A DNA stretch of 37,500 nucleotides, from positions 31,822,332 to 31,859,831 of the forward strand of contig NC_135549.1 in assembly GCF_964340395.1 (NCBI RefSeq), written 5' to 3'. Shown here in pieces: positions 1 through 11,800 of the stretch; position 1 is the stretch's first letter; every line of letters begins with the position of its first letter. The position numbers and the translations under genes were made by a program. This stretch comes from Glandiceps talaboti (Eukaryota > Hemichordata > Enteropneusta > Spengelidae). The notes beneath the pieces were generated by a model. The model did no database searches. It was not told the origin of the DNA and was given only the letters and a program-made list of their open reading frames with translations.

Positions 1-225
1 AATATTACGTTAGAGTTTCAGACGGGACCTGGTTTTAAATCTTGCAGAAATGGATTAGAAACTATGAACGGCAAACTTTGCATTGTCGTCTGATATTTAT
101 TACAGAAGGCTGTGTATTGTGTATATATGAAAAGATGTCACTATTTTGAATAGAAGGGTCAACAAGGTCAAATGTTGTGAACTCTGACATACAGCGTACA
201 GTGGTAGGCCATAACACCAATCAAT

Positions 226-758
226 CAAGTAGTTCGGTGAACAAAAAGGCAATGCCGTCAAAGCAACTGACCCGTCTATAGATGTTTTACCAACTATAAT
301 AGTTAGATATTTACTAGACTAAGTGCAATAGGCTTGTAAGTAAAGATTCCTGTCCAATATTGTACAATTTCAGAAAATGTTGTATAGTTAGTAACTCAAT
401 TTCCCCGTACTTACGTATAAATAACTGATAAATGGCATTGATTTCTTTCTCAATACCAGACGGGGTTCTCGTACGTATCAACACAGAATGCCAGTGATGT
501 ATACGTAAGGGAGTCTAGACAAGGGGGAAGGCTGGGGGAAATCAAGCCCGGTCTGTGGCATAAAATGTGACCCTCCTCCTTGTCCGTTGAGCTAAAAAGT
601 GATCGGAAATTGTATAATATTGGACAACAATCTTTACTTACAAGCCTATTGCACTTTAATAGTCCAGTAATTATCTACCAAGTATAGTTGGTAAAAACAT
701 ATATTAGACTGGTCTGCTGTATTGACGGGCATTGCCTTTTTGTTCAGTGAACTACTTG
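226..758. mobile_element. MITE-like element with ~145 bp inverted terminal repeats
   Basis: Bases 226-371 reappear as the reverse complement at 609-758. Both ends read CAAGTAGTTC from the outside, followed by a shared AACAAAAAGGCAATGCC. The arms also share a segment with TTGGACA and TTTACTTACAAGCC, with scattered substitutions and small indels. The 237 bp centre (372-608) has no ORF. This is the shape of a non-autonomous DNA transposon. No clear target-site duplication is visible, so the superfamily is left open. Confidence 0.7.
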
Positions 759-774
759 TATATGTATGTACAGT

Positions 775-787
775 ATGTATGTATGTA

Positions 788-841
<54 letters not shown>
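775..841. repeat. (ATGT)n/(GT)n microsatellite
   Basis: A short ATGT run passes into an uninterrupted GT run. It directly follows the right end of the 226-758 element. Any ORF here is a translation of the repeat. Confidence 0.95.
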
Positions 842-845
<4 letters not shown>

Positions 846-995
846 TACACGAATTATAGGGTACATATTCAATCTGTCAACTTCTTTCGGTCCGAAACTG
901 CCAGGAAATTATGATACGGTACCTAAATACGCAGTATAGCTATTAAATACAGCCACCAAAATATAGTATCCTTTCGCAAAGAATTAAAATCTTAC

Positions 996-1152
996 CTTGG
1001 TGGTGATTAGGCTTGCCAATTCTAGCACTGTCTATGAGTCTGGAATGAGAAAACCCAGGTCTTTCTTCCTTGCTGTGGTTACGAGTAAGGTTGTGTTCTG
1101 TCGCTTGATCTTCCTCGTTCAAAGTACCCAGTCTATGAGCAGCCGACGCCAT
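996..1152 (-). CDS. First coding exon of a minus-strand gene, product unknown
   Basis: On the minus strand an ATG at 1152 (context AAATGGCG) opens 52 codons beginning MASAAHRLGTLNEEDQ and ending GKPNHHQ. It closes at a strong donor, CACCAAG|GTAAGA, with the intron starting at 995, leaving phase 1. The base composition is less AT-rich than the flanks. A TATATA lies at about 1222-1227, 70 bp upstream of the ATG on this strand. The exon is polar and lacks a signal peptide. I do not recognise the family. Later exons must lie in 1-990, where I found none, or beyond the left edge, so this is a gene start and not a complete gene. The ORF continues past the donor to 943, but that part is intron-like. 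Confidence 0.6.
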
Positions 1153-1766
1153 TTTGTATGACCGTTAAAATTGCGTACTACTAATCACTTACTTGTATGC
1201 TTGAAGTGACTCATAGCTCGATATATAGACCCAATGTACCCTAAAATAGCCCAATATCCAAACTCCCGCCAAATTGCTGTGACGCATTTACTCCGACAAG
1301 GCTAACGTTATTCTTTGCATTGTACACTCAACGCGGAAGAGACACTTGGGTCATATTCATGTCACACCAGCTTTAACATTATATTCAAAAGTCGATAAGT
1401 TCTGACACTGTGTCGGCCTGTTCACCCCTTCCCCGTATCACTGTAACGAGGCTAGTCAATATTTTTAAATACGAAATACACAGTAGATGATACATTTAGA
1501 ATTGCAAGTCATGTATAAATAGTCTGAAGTAGTTTGCTATAGTAGATGTTTCATTTGTAGACGTGTTATATAGTTGGGATTGTATTCTAAACAGAAAGAG
1601 GATATATTACTGCACGAGGAAAAATGAACTATCTGTAAACTAACACAGACATAACTGGTTGAGACTATTGATGAATATAGTAGTTTCAAATATTCTCTAT
1701 TTTGAAACGCCACTTTAAACCAAAGTCCGTTGTTGGCCTGTATCAACACGTCACCGCAATAACAGC
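1153..1766. promoter_or_regulatory. Upstream region of the minus-strand gene
   Basis: About 600 bp between the ATG at 1152 and the piggyBac-like element. A minus-strand TATATA lies at about 1222-1227. I see no coding exon. The promoter reading is inferred from position and the TATA motif only. Confidence 0.3.
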
Positions 1767-4180
1767 TTAAGGGAGCGATCAGTTTTTACGGCCGGGGGGT
1801 CACTTCAATTTGGGACTCAGCGAGGGGGGGGGCATCATTTTTACAAAGTGAATGGGGGGGGGGTCACCTTATTTTCAGCAACTATAAACGAAATCATGAG
1901 ACACGCTGCTATACTCAAATTTCGATACATTTATTAAACAATAAATGTATGTGTATAAAATAATCCATAAACAATAAATAGCTATAAATATACATTCAAT
2001 TATAACATAAACTCTTTGTCTCTTGATGCATCCCATGCATATGACATGGAGTCACAACACTGCACTATGGCCACCTTTGTATTGTTAGAAATGACGTCTT
2101 AATATTGCACGCCATGAGTTGCTGTGTGTCATCTTGTGGTATAAAAACTTGCATGTGTAGCTGTACACGTAACACATAAGAAATGAAATACCTTGAAATT
2201 TACTGGATGGACTGACTCTAAAATCTGTGCCTCCATTGACCTGAACATGTTGAATTGCGCACAAAACAAAACCAATCTAGAGTGAGACACACTTTGAAAT
2301 AATATGTGGCAAACACTCTGACTGAAATTGCCTGACCTAGCCTGTGTCAAGATATTGGATATTCAATGTCCATGTATATAGTTTAAGTCTAGTTCCTATA
2401 CATGTTTGTACGTACGCGTTACGCGATTACTACGATCATCTCCGTTAGAAGTCTCAAATTGATTAGGGATGAATTCAAGAGTTCATTGTAGGATAAAAAC
2501 TCAATTCTTTTAGTGTGGGGTGGGGGTGATGGAGGAGGTCTCATCCTACATGTATGAAGAAGATTTTACTTTTATAATGAAATCTGTGTTGTACCCCAAT
2601 ATAAACATTTATAAAAATGTCAAATTAAAAAATAGAAGAATTGTTGCTATACGTGTAGTAAATGCATGGCCCGTACATTAGTGCCAATGTTTTCCCTCAC
2701 TACATACTGGCGTTGTATTCAGAGCACTACAAAGTACTACATACTGATTTGAAATTGAATTGATTGTGCAATGTGTAATAATTTTAAATTTTGACCTACT
2801 TAGTTAGAAGGGGTCTGGTGCCTTACTAAATGAATTTAGTTTTTTAACTATAGTTCTCACCCCTAATGTTTTGATTTATCAAACATACATACACTACTGA
2901 ACTGTTACTTGGCATTGCTATAGTATGAACTACATATCGTCTTATCAAAAATAACATTTCTGTGTTTGTGTTTCACTTATTCTCTGATACCACCATCACC
3001 AAGTTTAATACATGTTGCCAGGTTAGATGTGAAACCCACGTTTGCCGTGCTATTGTTTTACACCATAAACTACAATGAAATATATTTCAAGGTGAATACA
3101 TTACTCAGGATTCTCGAAGAATATATTATGTGAATGACTGATAAACACTGCCAGTAACTGTTATAAACACAGACTTTTTAAGTGTTTGATGATGATCTCG
3201 TAAAGGGCTACTTACTGTAGCTAGGACTTCTATAGTACAGACACAGTGCAAAGTTATGGAGGAAAATTAGATGTTACATCTCCCCGGAATATGTTAAATC
3301 TAGTATCCATATTGAGTGATTGTATACTACGAGTAAATACTTTTCAGCAGTTCATTTTATGCATTTCCTTGGCATTAAAATGTATTTATTTGCAAGGCTA
3401 TCATATGTTGTCAACAATGTACTGGACAACATAACCAGTAGTAAGTGAATTACATTAGTAATCTAATTCTGAAACAGTTGTAGTACAGAAAACTTTTTTA
3501 TAACATTTGGTAATTTCTATATTGAAATCAATAATATTTATCACATTCATTATTCAAAACCTGTTCAAACGCATTTTCGTTAAAATTGGTAGTTTTGCCA
3601 ATAAGGGAGGCGGTTTTGAGTCAGTGCCACGATTAAACTGAACAATTATGAACAGACAAACAAGTGTCTTGAAGAGTGCAAACTAGTCAATGTGTGTACA
3701 TGCATTGACAGTTATTGACATGGGTTTACAATTATATTAACTCCATTTCTATTGTCCTTGATAATTAGCTAAATTAATCTATGGTAATAGTTCACTCAAT
3801 CACCATGAATATTTTGCATGTCCGTGAACAGACAATCATACTTCTCATAGGGTTTCTGTCTAAAGAGCTTTATACATGTGAAGCAATGGATTTTGGTTAG
3901 CAATTTACCAGATACACTTAAAATTACTGAAAATGTAACATATAAAATTAACTATGAAGTATGCGGTGTTATGCTTTGAGAATACAAAGTCTTTTACAAG
4001 AAGAAACTTTCTTGTCAACAGATGGGGGGGGGGTCAGTGTGTTTTTGTATTTATCAGGGGGTGGTTTGTTTGTTTGGTGGATGAATTGCAGCGGGGGGGG
4101 GGGGGTCACTATTTTTAAGTACAACATGAACACAAAGTCACCGGCCCACCCCTGGCTGTAAAAACTAATCGTTCCCTTAA
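1767..4180. mobile_element. PiggyBac-like non-autonomous transposon, 2.4 kb, TTAA-flanked
   Basis: TTAA occurs at 1767-1770 and 4177-4180, the duplicated target typical of piggyBac. Inside, the left end reads GGGAGCGATCAGTTTTTACG and the right end, on the opposite strand, GGGAACGATTAGTTTTTACA. This terminal inverted repeat matches at 24 of 28 positions. Just inside both ends are long G runs followed by GTCAC. The 2.4 kb interior has no ORF resembling a transposase; its ORFs are under 100 codons and unconvincing. It is therefore a non-autonomous or decayed copy. A fragment of the same family, inverted, lies at 17444-17620. Confidence 0.7.
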
Positions 4181-4791
4181 TTTGTGTATTTGTTAGCTTG
4201 ATCTGTCGTTGTCGTAAATAAACTTTGGGGTCAAAAGTTTTCACGTGAGGGTCACCAACTGTGATTCAAACAAGGTCACATAACCCTTTTTGCAGGTAAT
4301 ATTATAGAAAATAAGGTACAATGTTAGAAAGAGTGATTCTTTGGTGGAATCACACGATGTAGTCGTGATATATATTTCAATTTATTTCCATTTATATCCA
4401 AATGGTTTTAAACCAGGGGAACTATTACTGAAATAAACAAGTATGTGTGTATGTCTGATGGCTTGTATTACTAGTACTAAAGGTTAACCTGGCATTACCG
4501 GTCACGTGGTCTCGGAGATCTATCTTACAATACTATGGTTGTCAACGTGTACACACTGCTAGTACCAGCATAGCACTCTGACTAGGCGTCTGCATAACCA
4601 GTGTCCATTCTCAAGTGTATATCCTGCCCTTGGACTGTTTTTAAATAGGGGACTACATGTATTGATTATGTGTACATATTTGTCTTTGTTAATTTGTCAT
4701 GGAGTCATCTGCATCACATATACTGATGGTTGGAGATAATTTCACTAATCGTAGACACTATATACTAGAATACATATACTTGTACATGTGT
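4181..4791. other. No gene seen
   Basis: AT-rich spacer between two mobile-element remains. The small ORF at 4699-4887 runs into the minisatellite and has no supporting features. Confidence 0.5.
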
Positions 4792-4998
4792 ATGGCGTTG
4801 AATGCCTGCCAATATTCGAAAATTCAATACTGCAATGACTATATGCAATACTGCAATGACTATATGCGATATGACTACATGAGATGATTACATGCGATAT
4901 GACTACATGCGATGTGACTACATGAGATGACTACATGCGATATGACTACATGAGGTGACTACATGCGATGCGACTACATTAGATGACTACATGAGATG
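4792..4998 (+). repeat. 28-29 bp minisatellite with conserved flank (solo arm of the 19-22 kb element family)
   Basis: The array alternates GATGACTACATGCG with ATATGACTACATGA. It begins with CAATACTGCAATGACTATATG units preceded by ATGCCTGCCAATATTCGAAA. The same units and flank occur, reverse-complemented, at 21893-22272, and the units at 19421-19628. This is therefore one end of a repeated element and not a chance array. It abuts the truncated LINE. Confidence 0.85.
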
Positions 4999-6999
4999 AG
5001 GATGTTGTATTTTTCAAAATATATAACAAGTTGATGATTGACAATAGATTCAAACACTTTACTGATTACGGGCAAAATTGAAATGGGGCGATAATTGCCA
5101 ACATCGCATGGCGAACCTTTTTTATAAATAGGTATTACCTTGGCAATCTTAAGTAGACTTGGAAAAATACCATTGTTGAGAGAACAGTTAATTATATGTG
5201 TGAGAGGGCATGCAATAATGTGAGCAGCGTGTATAAGTAAGAGGGGATTAATTGTGTCCTGACGGTAGCTTTGCGGGGATCAAGCTTGAATATTTCTCCA
5301 AGGACGTCTTCTTCAGACACGGGGTGAAAGAAAAAGGAGTTGAGGTAGTTCCCATCCAGGTATTGTCTAAAGTCTTTGTTGCTTGTAATCTTTTGAGCAA
5401 GATTGGGCCCAATACCAGTGAAATAATTATTGAATTCTTGAGCAATATCTTTTGTATCTGTTAAGCATATGTTTCCAGGGTTGTTTGTAGTTAATTTATC
5501 GGGAGAACATTTGGTATGTGTTTTGTTCAAAATCTCTTTAATAATAAGCCAAGTTTTGTTGGTGTTGCCAGAGGCATTTGAAATTTTATTGGTGTAGTAG
5601 TTTTTCTTAGCCAACCTAAGGAGCTTCGTCAATGTATTCCTGTACCTAGTATACTTATTTTTAATTTGGTTATTCCTTGGGTGATTTTTCATTTTCGAGA
5701 AAAGTTTATGTTTTGTATGTATGGATGTAAATAAGCCCTTTGTGATCCAGGGTCTTTTAATTGACTTTTGTGTTCTTGTAAATGTTTTTATTCGAAGATG
5801 TCTTCTGATAACAGTATGAAATAAATCATTAAAAATATTGTATGCTTCCGACGGATCTTCGCACATGTGGACTGGTTGCCAGGATACATTGCTTAGGTCA
5901 GCTAAGAAGGCCTCTTTGTTGTAATTCCTGAAATCGTAGGTGTGTGTTTTGGTACTGTTTTCAAAAACGTGATGCAGACTTTTAATAATGCCGAAAATTG
6001 GATAGTGGTCTGAAATGTCTGTTTCAATTGTACCGGACTCAATAAAGTGGTCAGTAATATTTGTGAGGTGTTAGTAACTCTGGTAGGGGTGTTAATTAAT
6101 TGTGTCATATTGTATGTATTCAAGAGAGTATTGTAATGAGTAACGGGTGGGCTATCTAAAGATGTGTCAATATTCATATCGCCAAGGAGAATACAATCAC
6201 GCCCGTTCACTGACACCTGATCAAGGCATGCTTCTAAACTGTCAATGAATTCATTAAACGGTGTGTTGGGTCTTCTGTAGATAACGCCTATAACAATCTT
6301 TTTGTTGTTGATCATAGTTTCCCCAAAGATGGATTCGCAGTGATTAATTTTACATGTGTTAATGAGAGAGAAGGACAACGAGTTGTGAAAATACAGAGCG
6401 ACTCCACCACCTTGTGAGGCTTCACGATTACAAGTAACGAAAGTATAGGAAGGCAAAGCATAAAGACAGCAATTTGAATCGGGATGTAACCAAGTTTCCG
6501 TTAGAGCTATAAAAAGAAAATTTTGATCTAACATGCTTAGAAAGTTAACAAAGCTATCAAAGTTTTTTGTAAGGGATCTGACATTGCAATGTAGGAAAGA
6601 ACATGAACTGTTTAAAAGATTTCTATCAGAATTGAACTGGTTGACCGTGCAAGACTTACAGCTGTATTTGACTATGACTTCTTCGTTCATCATGAAATGA
6701 CTGACATACTTAGAGAATAAGTAATCGAAAAATGTGTTTTTAATGTGCATTAAGTTAGTTTTGTTTGTTTGATATGCTTGTGTGTTTTGTATTCTTGAAT
6801 TTTTCATTTTTAGGAGCCTGTAAATGGGACTTGCCGGCCTTCCGTGAAATAAATAAATAAACTGTATGTCAACGAGTTGAGTAATTGGTAACAAAATACA
6901 ACACCTTATTATTCCAAGACAATAGCCCCCGTCACCACGTCCTGACATAATTTTATACATTACACTTTCATTCAAACGGGGGTCGACACATACATTCAT
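4999..6999 (-). pseudogene. CR1/L2-type non-LTR retrotransposon, ORF2 remnant (endonuclease plus start of RT)
   Basis: Reading leftwards from about 6999, the ORF enters an apurinic-type endonuclease: SFLHCNVRSLTKNFD (N-terminal motif), LTETWLHP (catalytic E), GGGVALYF, VIYRRPN and LLGDMNID. A deletion and frameshift near 6066 follow. In the new frame SDHYPIFG is the C-terminal SDH motif, then a linker with YNIFNDLF. A second frameshift near 5240 leads into the RT start: AKVIPIYKKG and NYRPISILPV. Homology stops at about 4999, where the minisatellite begins, so the catalytic FADD-type palm and the 3' end are missing. The element is dead. The motifs fit the CR1/L2/Rex group; I cannot name the exact clade. 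Confidence 0.85.
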
Positions 7000-7156
7000 A
7001 ATTCATCAACAATACCGGTGCTTATCCGTCATTGCACGCATTTAGCGAGGAACGCTAGTCTATACCTTCATTACACAGTGTTCACCCCTGTGCACGTTAC
7101 ATAAGTTTGTATTCCTGTAAAATAAAAGAATGTGGAGAAATCAACTCCGGACTTTT

Positions 7157-7427
7157 GATTGGTTGTTTGTCAAATGTAACACGTGTACTCCCTGTCAAGT
7201 GATTGACCAATTTGAAACAAACAACACCTAACTAGTCTTACAAACACAATAGTTTTCCCTGCCACCACCTTTAAAGTGCACCTGGAGGGGTAGAGGAAAA
7301 TTTTGATCCTCTAGGTCTGATTGGTTCATGGTTCTCGACAGGAATCTAACATCTTGGGTTGGGTATATAAATGACGCGTGATACATTTTCAAACTGTCTT
7401 TGCGACTCCAGCAAACGATAAACAAAG
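7157..7427 (+). promoter_or_regulatory. CCAAT-box/TATA promoter
   Basis: TATATAA lies at 7364-7370, 58 bp before the ATG at 7428. Upstream are three CCAAT boxes: GATTGG at 7157-7162, CCAAT at 7207-7211 and GATTGG at 7319-7324. This spacing resembles a compact animal RNA polymerase II promoter. It supports a real transcript starting near 7395. Confidence 0.5.
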
Positions 7428-8069
7428 ATGGATACTGGTATTGTGCTGCTCACCCTGGTCTATGTCGTCATAGTATATGTCCGAAGCCTTGTACTGCTGA
7501 GAGTGGATGATAGAAGAATATTCCGATGTTTGGTATGGGTCCTGGATGCTGTATGCTGTCTACTTCGCTCACTGGTCGAAAAGAGGAAGTTGGAAGGAAA
7601 AATTGCAATGTGTATCACCGTATGGATGCTGTGTTTGCTTCAGATGTTTGTTCGCCGTACAATAGAGACTGTTCGAGAATGGAAGTCAATGGTTTGCGTA
7701 TTGGTTCGTCAATTTATCATGGTTTGGTCCCTGCGAGAACGTCGAAGGATGGTATATGAGATAAGTCGGTTTGCAATGTTTGTTCTTTCTGCTGCATTTG
7801 GGCCCGTTGTATGGGAATGGGGGCCATGGTGGCAATTTCGGCGCGGTACCTTTTTTGGTGGGAAGGTGGCGGCCCGGGTTGACAGGTTAGGATTTAGACG
7901 GTTTTGTCAGGAGGAAAGTTTGTCATTGGTTGTTCAAGTGGCACAGACTGTAATATTCCCCATTTTCGAAAACATTAAGAACGCAAAATACAAATACAAA
8001 ATACATATCAAAATTTATCTACGAATAAAAAATACAAATCAAAATTTATCGACAAACAAATTTGAATAG
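7428..8069 (+). CDS. Intronless ORF, 213 aa, basic multi-membrane-segment protein of unknown family
   Basis: An open frame of 213 codons starts at the first ATG after the TATA box. Its first 540 bp are clearly richer in G+C than the flanks. The translation starts MDTGIVLLTLVYVVIVYVRS, a strong membrane segment. Further hydrophobic stretches occur at about residues 35-48, 60-75 and 115-130, alternating with Arg-rich loops. A Trp-rich patch (VVWEWGPWWQFRR) lies near residue 135. The last ~40 codons are AT-rich and low-complexity (NAKYKYKIHIKIYL). I do not recognise it. The excess of Val, Arg, Cys and Trp is odd. A second open frame (7526-7759) overlaps it, so the true frame, or whether this is a non-coding RNA, is not settled. 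Confidence 0.4.
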   Translation: MDTGIVLLTLVYVVIVYVRSLVLLRVDDRRIFRCLVWVLDAVCCLLRSLVEKRKLEGKIAMCITVWMLCLLQMFVRRTIETVREWKSMVCVLVRQFIMVWSLRERRRMVYEISRFAMFVLSAAFGPVVWEWGPWWQFRRGTFFGGKVAARVDRLGFRRFCQEESLSLVVQVAQTVIFPIFENIKNAKYKYKIHIKIYLRIKNTNQNLSTNKFE

Positions 8070-8269
8070 ATACGTCATACATAGTCATGTACACAAAGTT
8101 GTTCTCGGGTACCCAGATTCCTATAAATTCAGCCACCTCCGGTATACACATTTCTTTCACAACCGAAACAATTGTATTTTGCCATGTTCAAATGAAAAAT
8201 CATTGATGTTTATATTAGACTATTTACGAAACACAAACTTGAAAACCATAATTGCCTATAACCACAGAA

Positions 8270-8520
8270 AACCACTTCTATTTAGGGTCCCATACTAAAG
8301 TTACCCCAAAACTAGTAAACCAAATGTAAACTTAAAATAGGTTGTTCCTAGAAATACAGACTGTGCCACTTCTAATTAGGGTTCCCATTCTAAAATTAAC
8401 AACTTTCGCAAAAACTAGTTAACTAAATGTAAACTTAAAATAGATTATTTCTAGAAATACTGACTGTGCCACTTCTAATTAGGGTTAAAGTTTTCGCAAA
8501 ATCTAGTTAGTTAGTTTTTT
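8270..8520. repeat. ~100 bp tandem repeat, 2.5 copies
   Basis: GCCACTTCTAATTAGGGTT-type starts recur at about 8274, 8370 and 8471. They are followed by AACTAGTTAACTAAATGTAA-like and TTCTAGAAATACTGACTGTG segments. The copies are diverged. The repeat precedes the large satellite but has a different sequence. Confidence 0.7.
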
Positions 8521-8860
8521 TTCAAGAAATACAAAGTTGAATCGAAATATTTCTTTCATTAAAATGCTAATCATACAAAATTAAAACCTGTGTATTTTGC
8601 TCTGCAGCGCATATTTTTTTCATTCATGTTACAAATTTAAGAGTTATTTCCGTAAAGACATTCTTCTTTGAAGATGATGAAAAAGATAAGTTTGTTTACA
8701 ATATTACAAATATAGCTAATAACCACATAACAACCAACAATGTGTACCAAATTTATTTTTCGTTTTGTGATGGTCAGAACATTCATAAATTACAATACAA
8801 AATAATGTCACCGCTTCAGTTATACCCATGATATAGTGATCAAATATATGTGTCTCAAAA

Positions 8861-11800
8861 CCAAATTAAGGCTTACGATCTCATCTTTTTGGTCAAAGAT
8901 CTATCATTAGATTAAGATGTATTCTGGATGTGTTTATCTCATCAGTGATATTCAAATTAGGGCTTAAAAGACTAAAAATAAAGGAAAGTCTATAACAAGA
9001 TGATCCAATCAGTAATATGCAAATTTGTGCCTAATAATGTCTTTTTGGTCAAAAATCTATCATTAGATTAAGATGTACTCTTGATGTGTTTATCTCATCA
9101 GTGATATGCAAATTAGGGCTAAAAACACTAAAACTAAATGTCGATATTTATAAAAAGTCTATAACAAGATGATCCAATCAGTAATATGCAAATTAGTGCC
9201 TAATAATGTGTCGTTTTGGTCAAAAATCTATCATTAGATTAAGATGTATTCTTGATGTGTTTATCTCATCAGTAATATGCAAATTAGTGCCTAATAATGT
9301 GTCTTTTTGGTCAAAAATCTATCATTAGATTTAGATGTACTCTTGATGTGTTTATCTCATCAGTGATATGCAAATTAGAGCTAAAAAGACTAAGACTAAA
9401 AGTCTATATTTACAAAATGTCTAAGATAATCCAATCAGTAATATGCAAATTAGTGCCTAATAATGTGTCTTTTTGGTCAAAAATCTATCATTAGATTAAG
9501 ATGTATTCTTGATGTGTTTATCTCATCAGTGATATTCAAATTAGGGCTTAAAAGACTAAAAATAAAGGAAAGTCTATAACAAGATGATCCAATCAGTAAT
9601 ATGCAAATTAGTGCCTAAAATGTGTCTTTTTGGTCAAAAATCTATCATTAGATTAATATGCATTCTTGATGTGTTTATCTCATCAGTGATATGCAAATTA
9701 AGGCTAAAAAGACTAAAACTAAGTCTATATTTACAAAAAGTCTATAACAAGATGATCTAATCAGTAATATGCAAATTAGTGCCTAATAATGTGTCTTTTT
9801 GATCAAAAATCTATCATTAGATTAAGATGTATTCTGGATGTGTTTATCTCATCAGTGATATGCAAATTAGGGCTAAGAAGGCTAAAAATAAAAGAAAGTC
9901 TATAACAAGATGACTAATCAGTAATATGCAAATTAGTGCCTAATAATATGTCTTTTTGGTCAAAATTCTATCATTAGATTAAGATGTATTCTTGATGTGT
10001 TTATCTCATCACTGATATGCAAATTAGGGCTAAAAAGACTAAAAATAAAATAGACTATAACAAGATGATCCAATCAGTAATATGCAAATTAGTGCCTAAT
10101 AATGTGTCTTTTTGGTCAAAAGTCTATCATTAGATTAAGATGTACTCTTGATGTGTTTATCTCATCACTGATATGCAAATTAGGGCTAAAAAGACTCAAA
10201 CTAAAAGAAAGTCTATAACAAGATGATCCAATCAGTAATATGCAAATTAGTGCCTAATAATATGTCTTTTTGGTCAAAATTCTATCATTAGATTAAGATG
10301 TATTCTTGATGTGTTTATCTCATTAGTGATATGCAAATTAGGGCTAAAAAGACTAAAACTAAGTCTATATTTACAAAGTCTATAACAAGATGATCCAATC
10401 AGTAATATGCAAATTAGTGCCTAATAACGTGTCTTTTTGGTCAAAAGTCTATCATTAGATTAAGATGTATTCTTGATGTGTTTATCTCATCACTGATATG
10501 CAAATTAGGGCTAAAAAGACTCAAACTAAAATAAAGTCTATAACAAGATGATCCAATCAGTAATATGCAAATTAGTGTCTAATAATGTGTCTTTTTGGTC
10601 AAAAGTCTATCATTAGATTAAGATGTACTCTTGATGTGTTTATCTCATCAGTGATATGCAAATTAGGGGTAAAAAGACTCAAACTAAAAGAAAGCCTATA
10701 ACAAGATGATCCAATCAGTAATATGCAAATTAGTGCCTAATATGTCTTTTTGGTCAAAATTCTATCATTAGATTAAGATGTAATTTTGATGTGTTTATCT
10801 CATTAGTGATATGCAAATTAGGGCTACAAAGACTAAAACTAAAAGTCTATATTTATAAAGTCTATAACAAGATGATCCAATCAGTAATATGCAAATTAGT
10901 GCCTAATAACGTGTCTTTTTGGTCAAAAGTCTATCATTAGATTAAGATGTATTCTTGATGTGTTTATCTCATCACTGATATGCAAATTAGGGCTAAAAAG
11001 ACTCAAACTAAAAGAAAGTCTATAACAAGATGATCCAATCAGTAATATGCAAATTAGTGTCTAATAATGTGTCTTTTTGGTCAAAAGTCTATCATTAGAT
11101 TAAGATGTACTCTTGATGTGTTTATCTCATCAGTGATATGCAAATTAGGGCTAAAAAGACTCAAACTAAAAGAAAGTCCATAACAAGATGATCCAATCAG
11201 TAATATGCAAATTAGTGCCTAATAATATGTCTTTTTGGTCAAAATTCTATCATTAGATTAAGATGTAATTTTGATGTGTTTATCTCATTAGTGATATGCA
11301 AATTAGGGCTAAAAAGACTAAAACTAAAAGTCTATAGTTATAAAGTCTATAACAAGATGATCCAATCAGTAATATGCAAATTAGTGCCTAATAATGTGTC
11401 TTTTTGGTCAAAAGTCTATCATTAGATTAAGATGTATTCTTGATGTGTTTATCTCATCACTGATATGCAAATTAGGGCTAAAAAGACTAAAACTAAAAGA
11501 AAGTCTATAACAAGTTGATCCAATCAGTAATATGCAAATTAGTGCCTAATAATGTGTCTTTTTGGTCAAAAATCTATCAAGAGATTAAGATGTACTCTTG
11601 ATGTGTTTATCTCATCAGTGATATGCAAATTAGGGCTAAAAAGATTAAAACTAAAAGTCTATACTTACAAAAATGCTATAAGAAGATGATCCAATCAGTA
11701 ATATGCAAATTAGTGTCTGAAAATGTGTCTTTTTGGTCAAAAATCTATCATTAGATTTAGATGTATTCTTAATACCATGATCTCATCGGTGATATGCAAA

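Noticed and set aside
7526-7759. 77-codon ORF overlapping the 213-codon ORF
   Set aside because: It is shorter and further from the promoter. It is kept only as a doubt about the larger frame.
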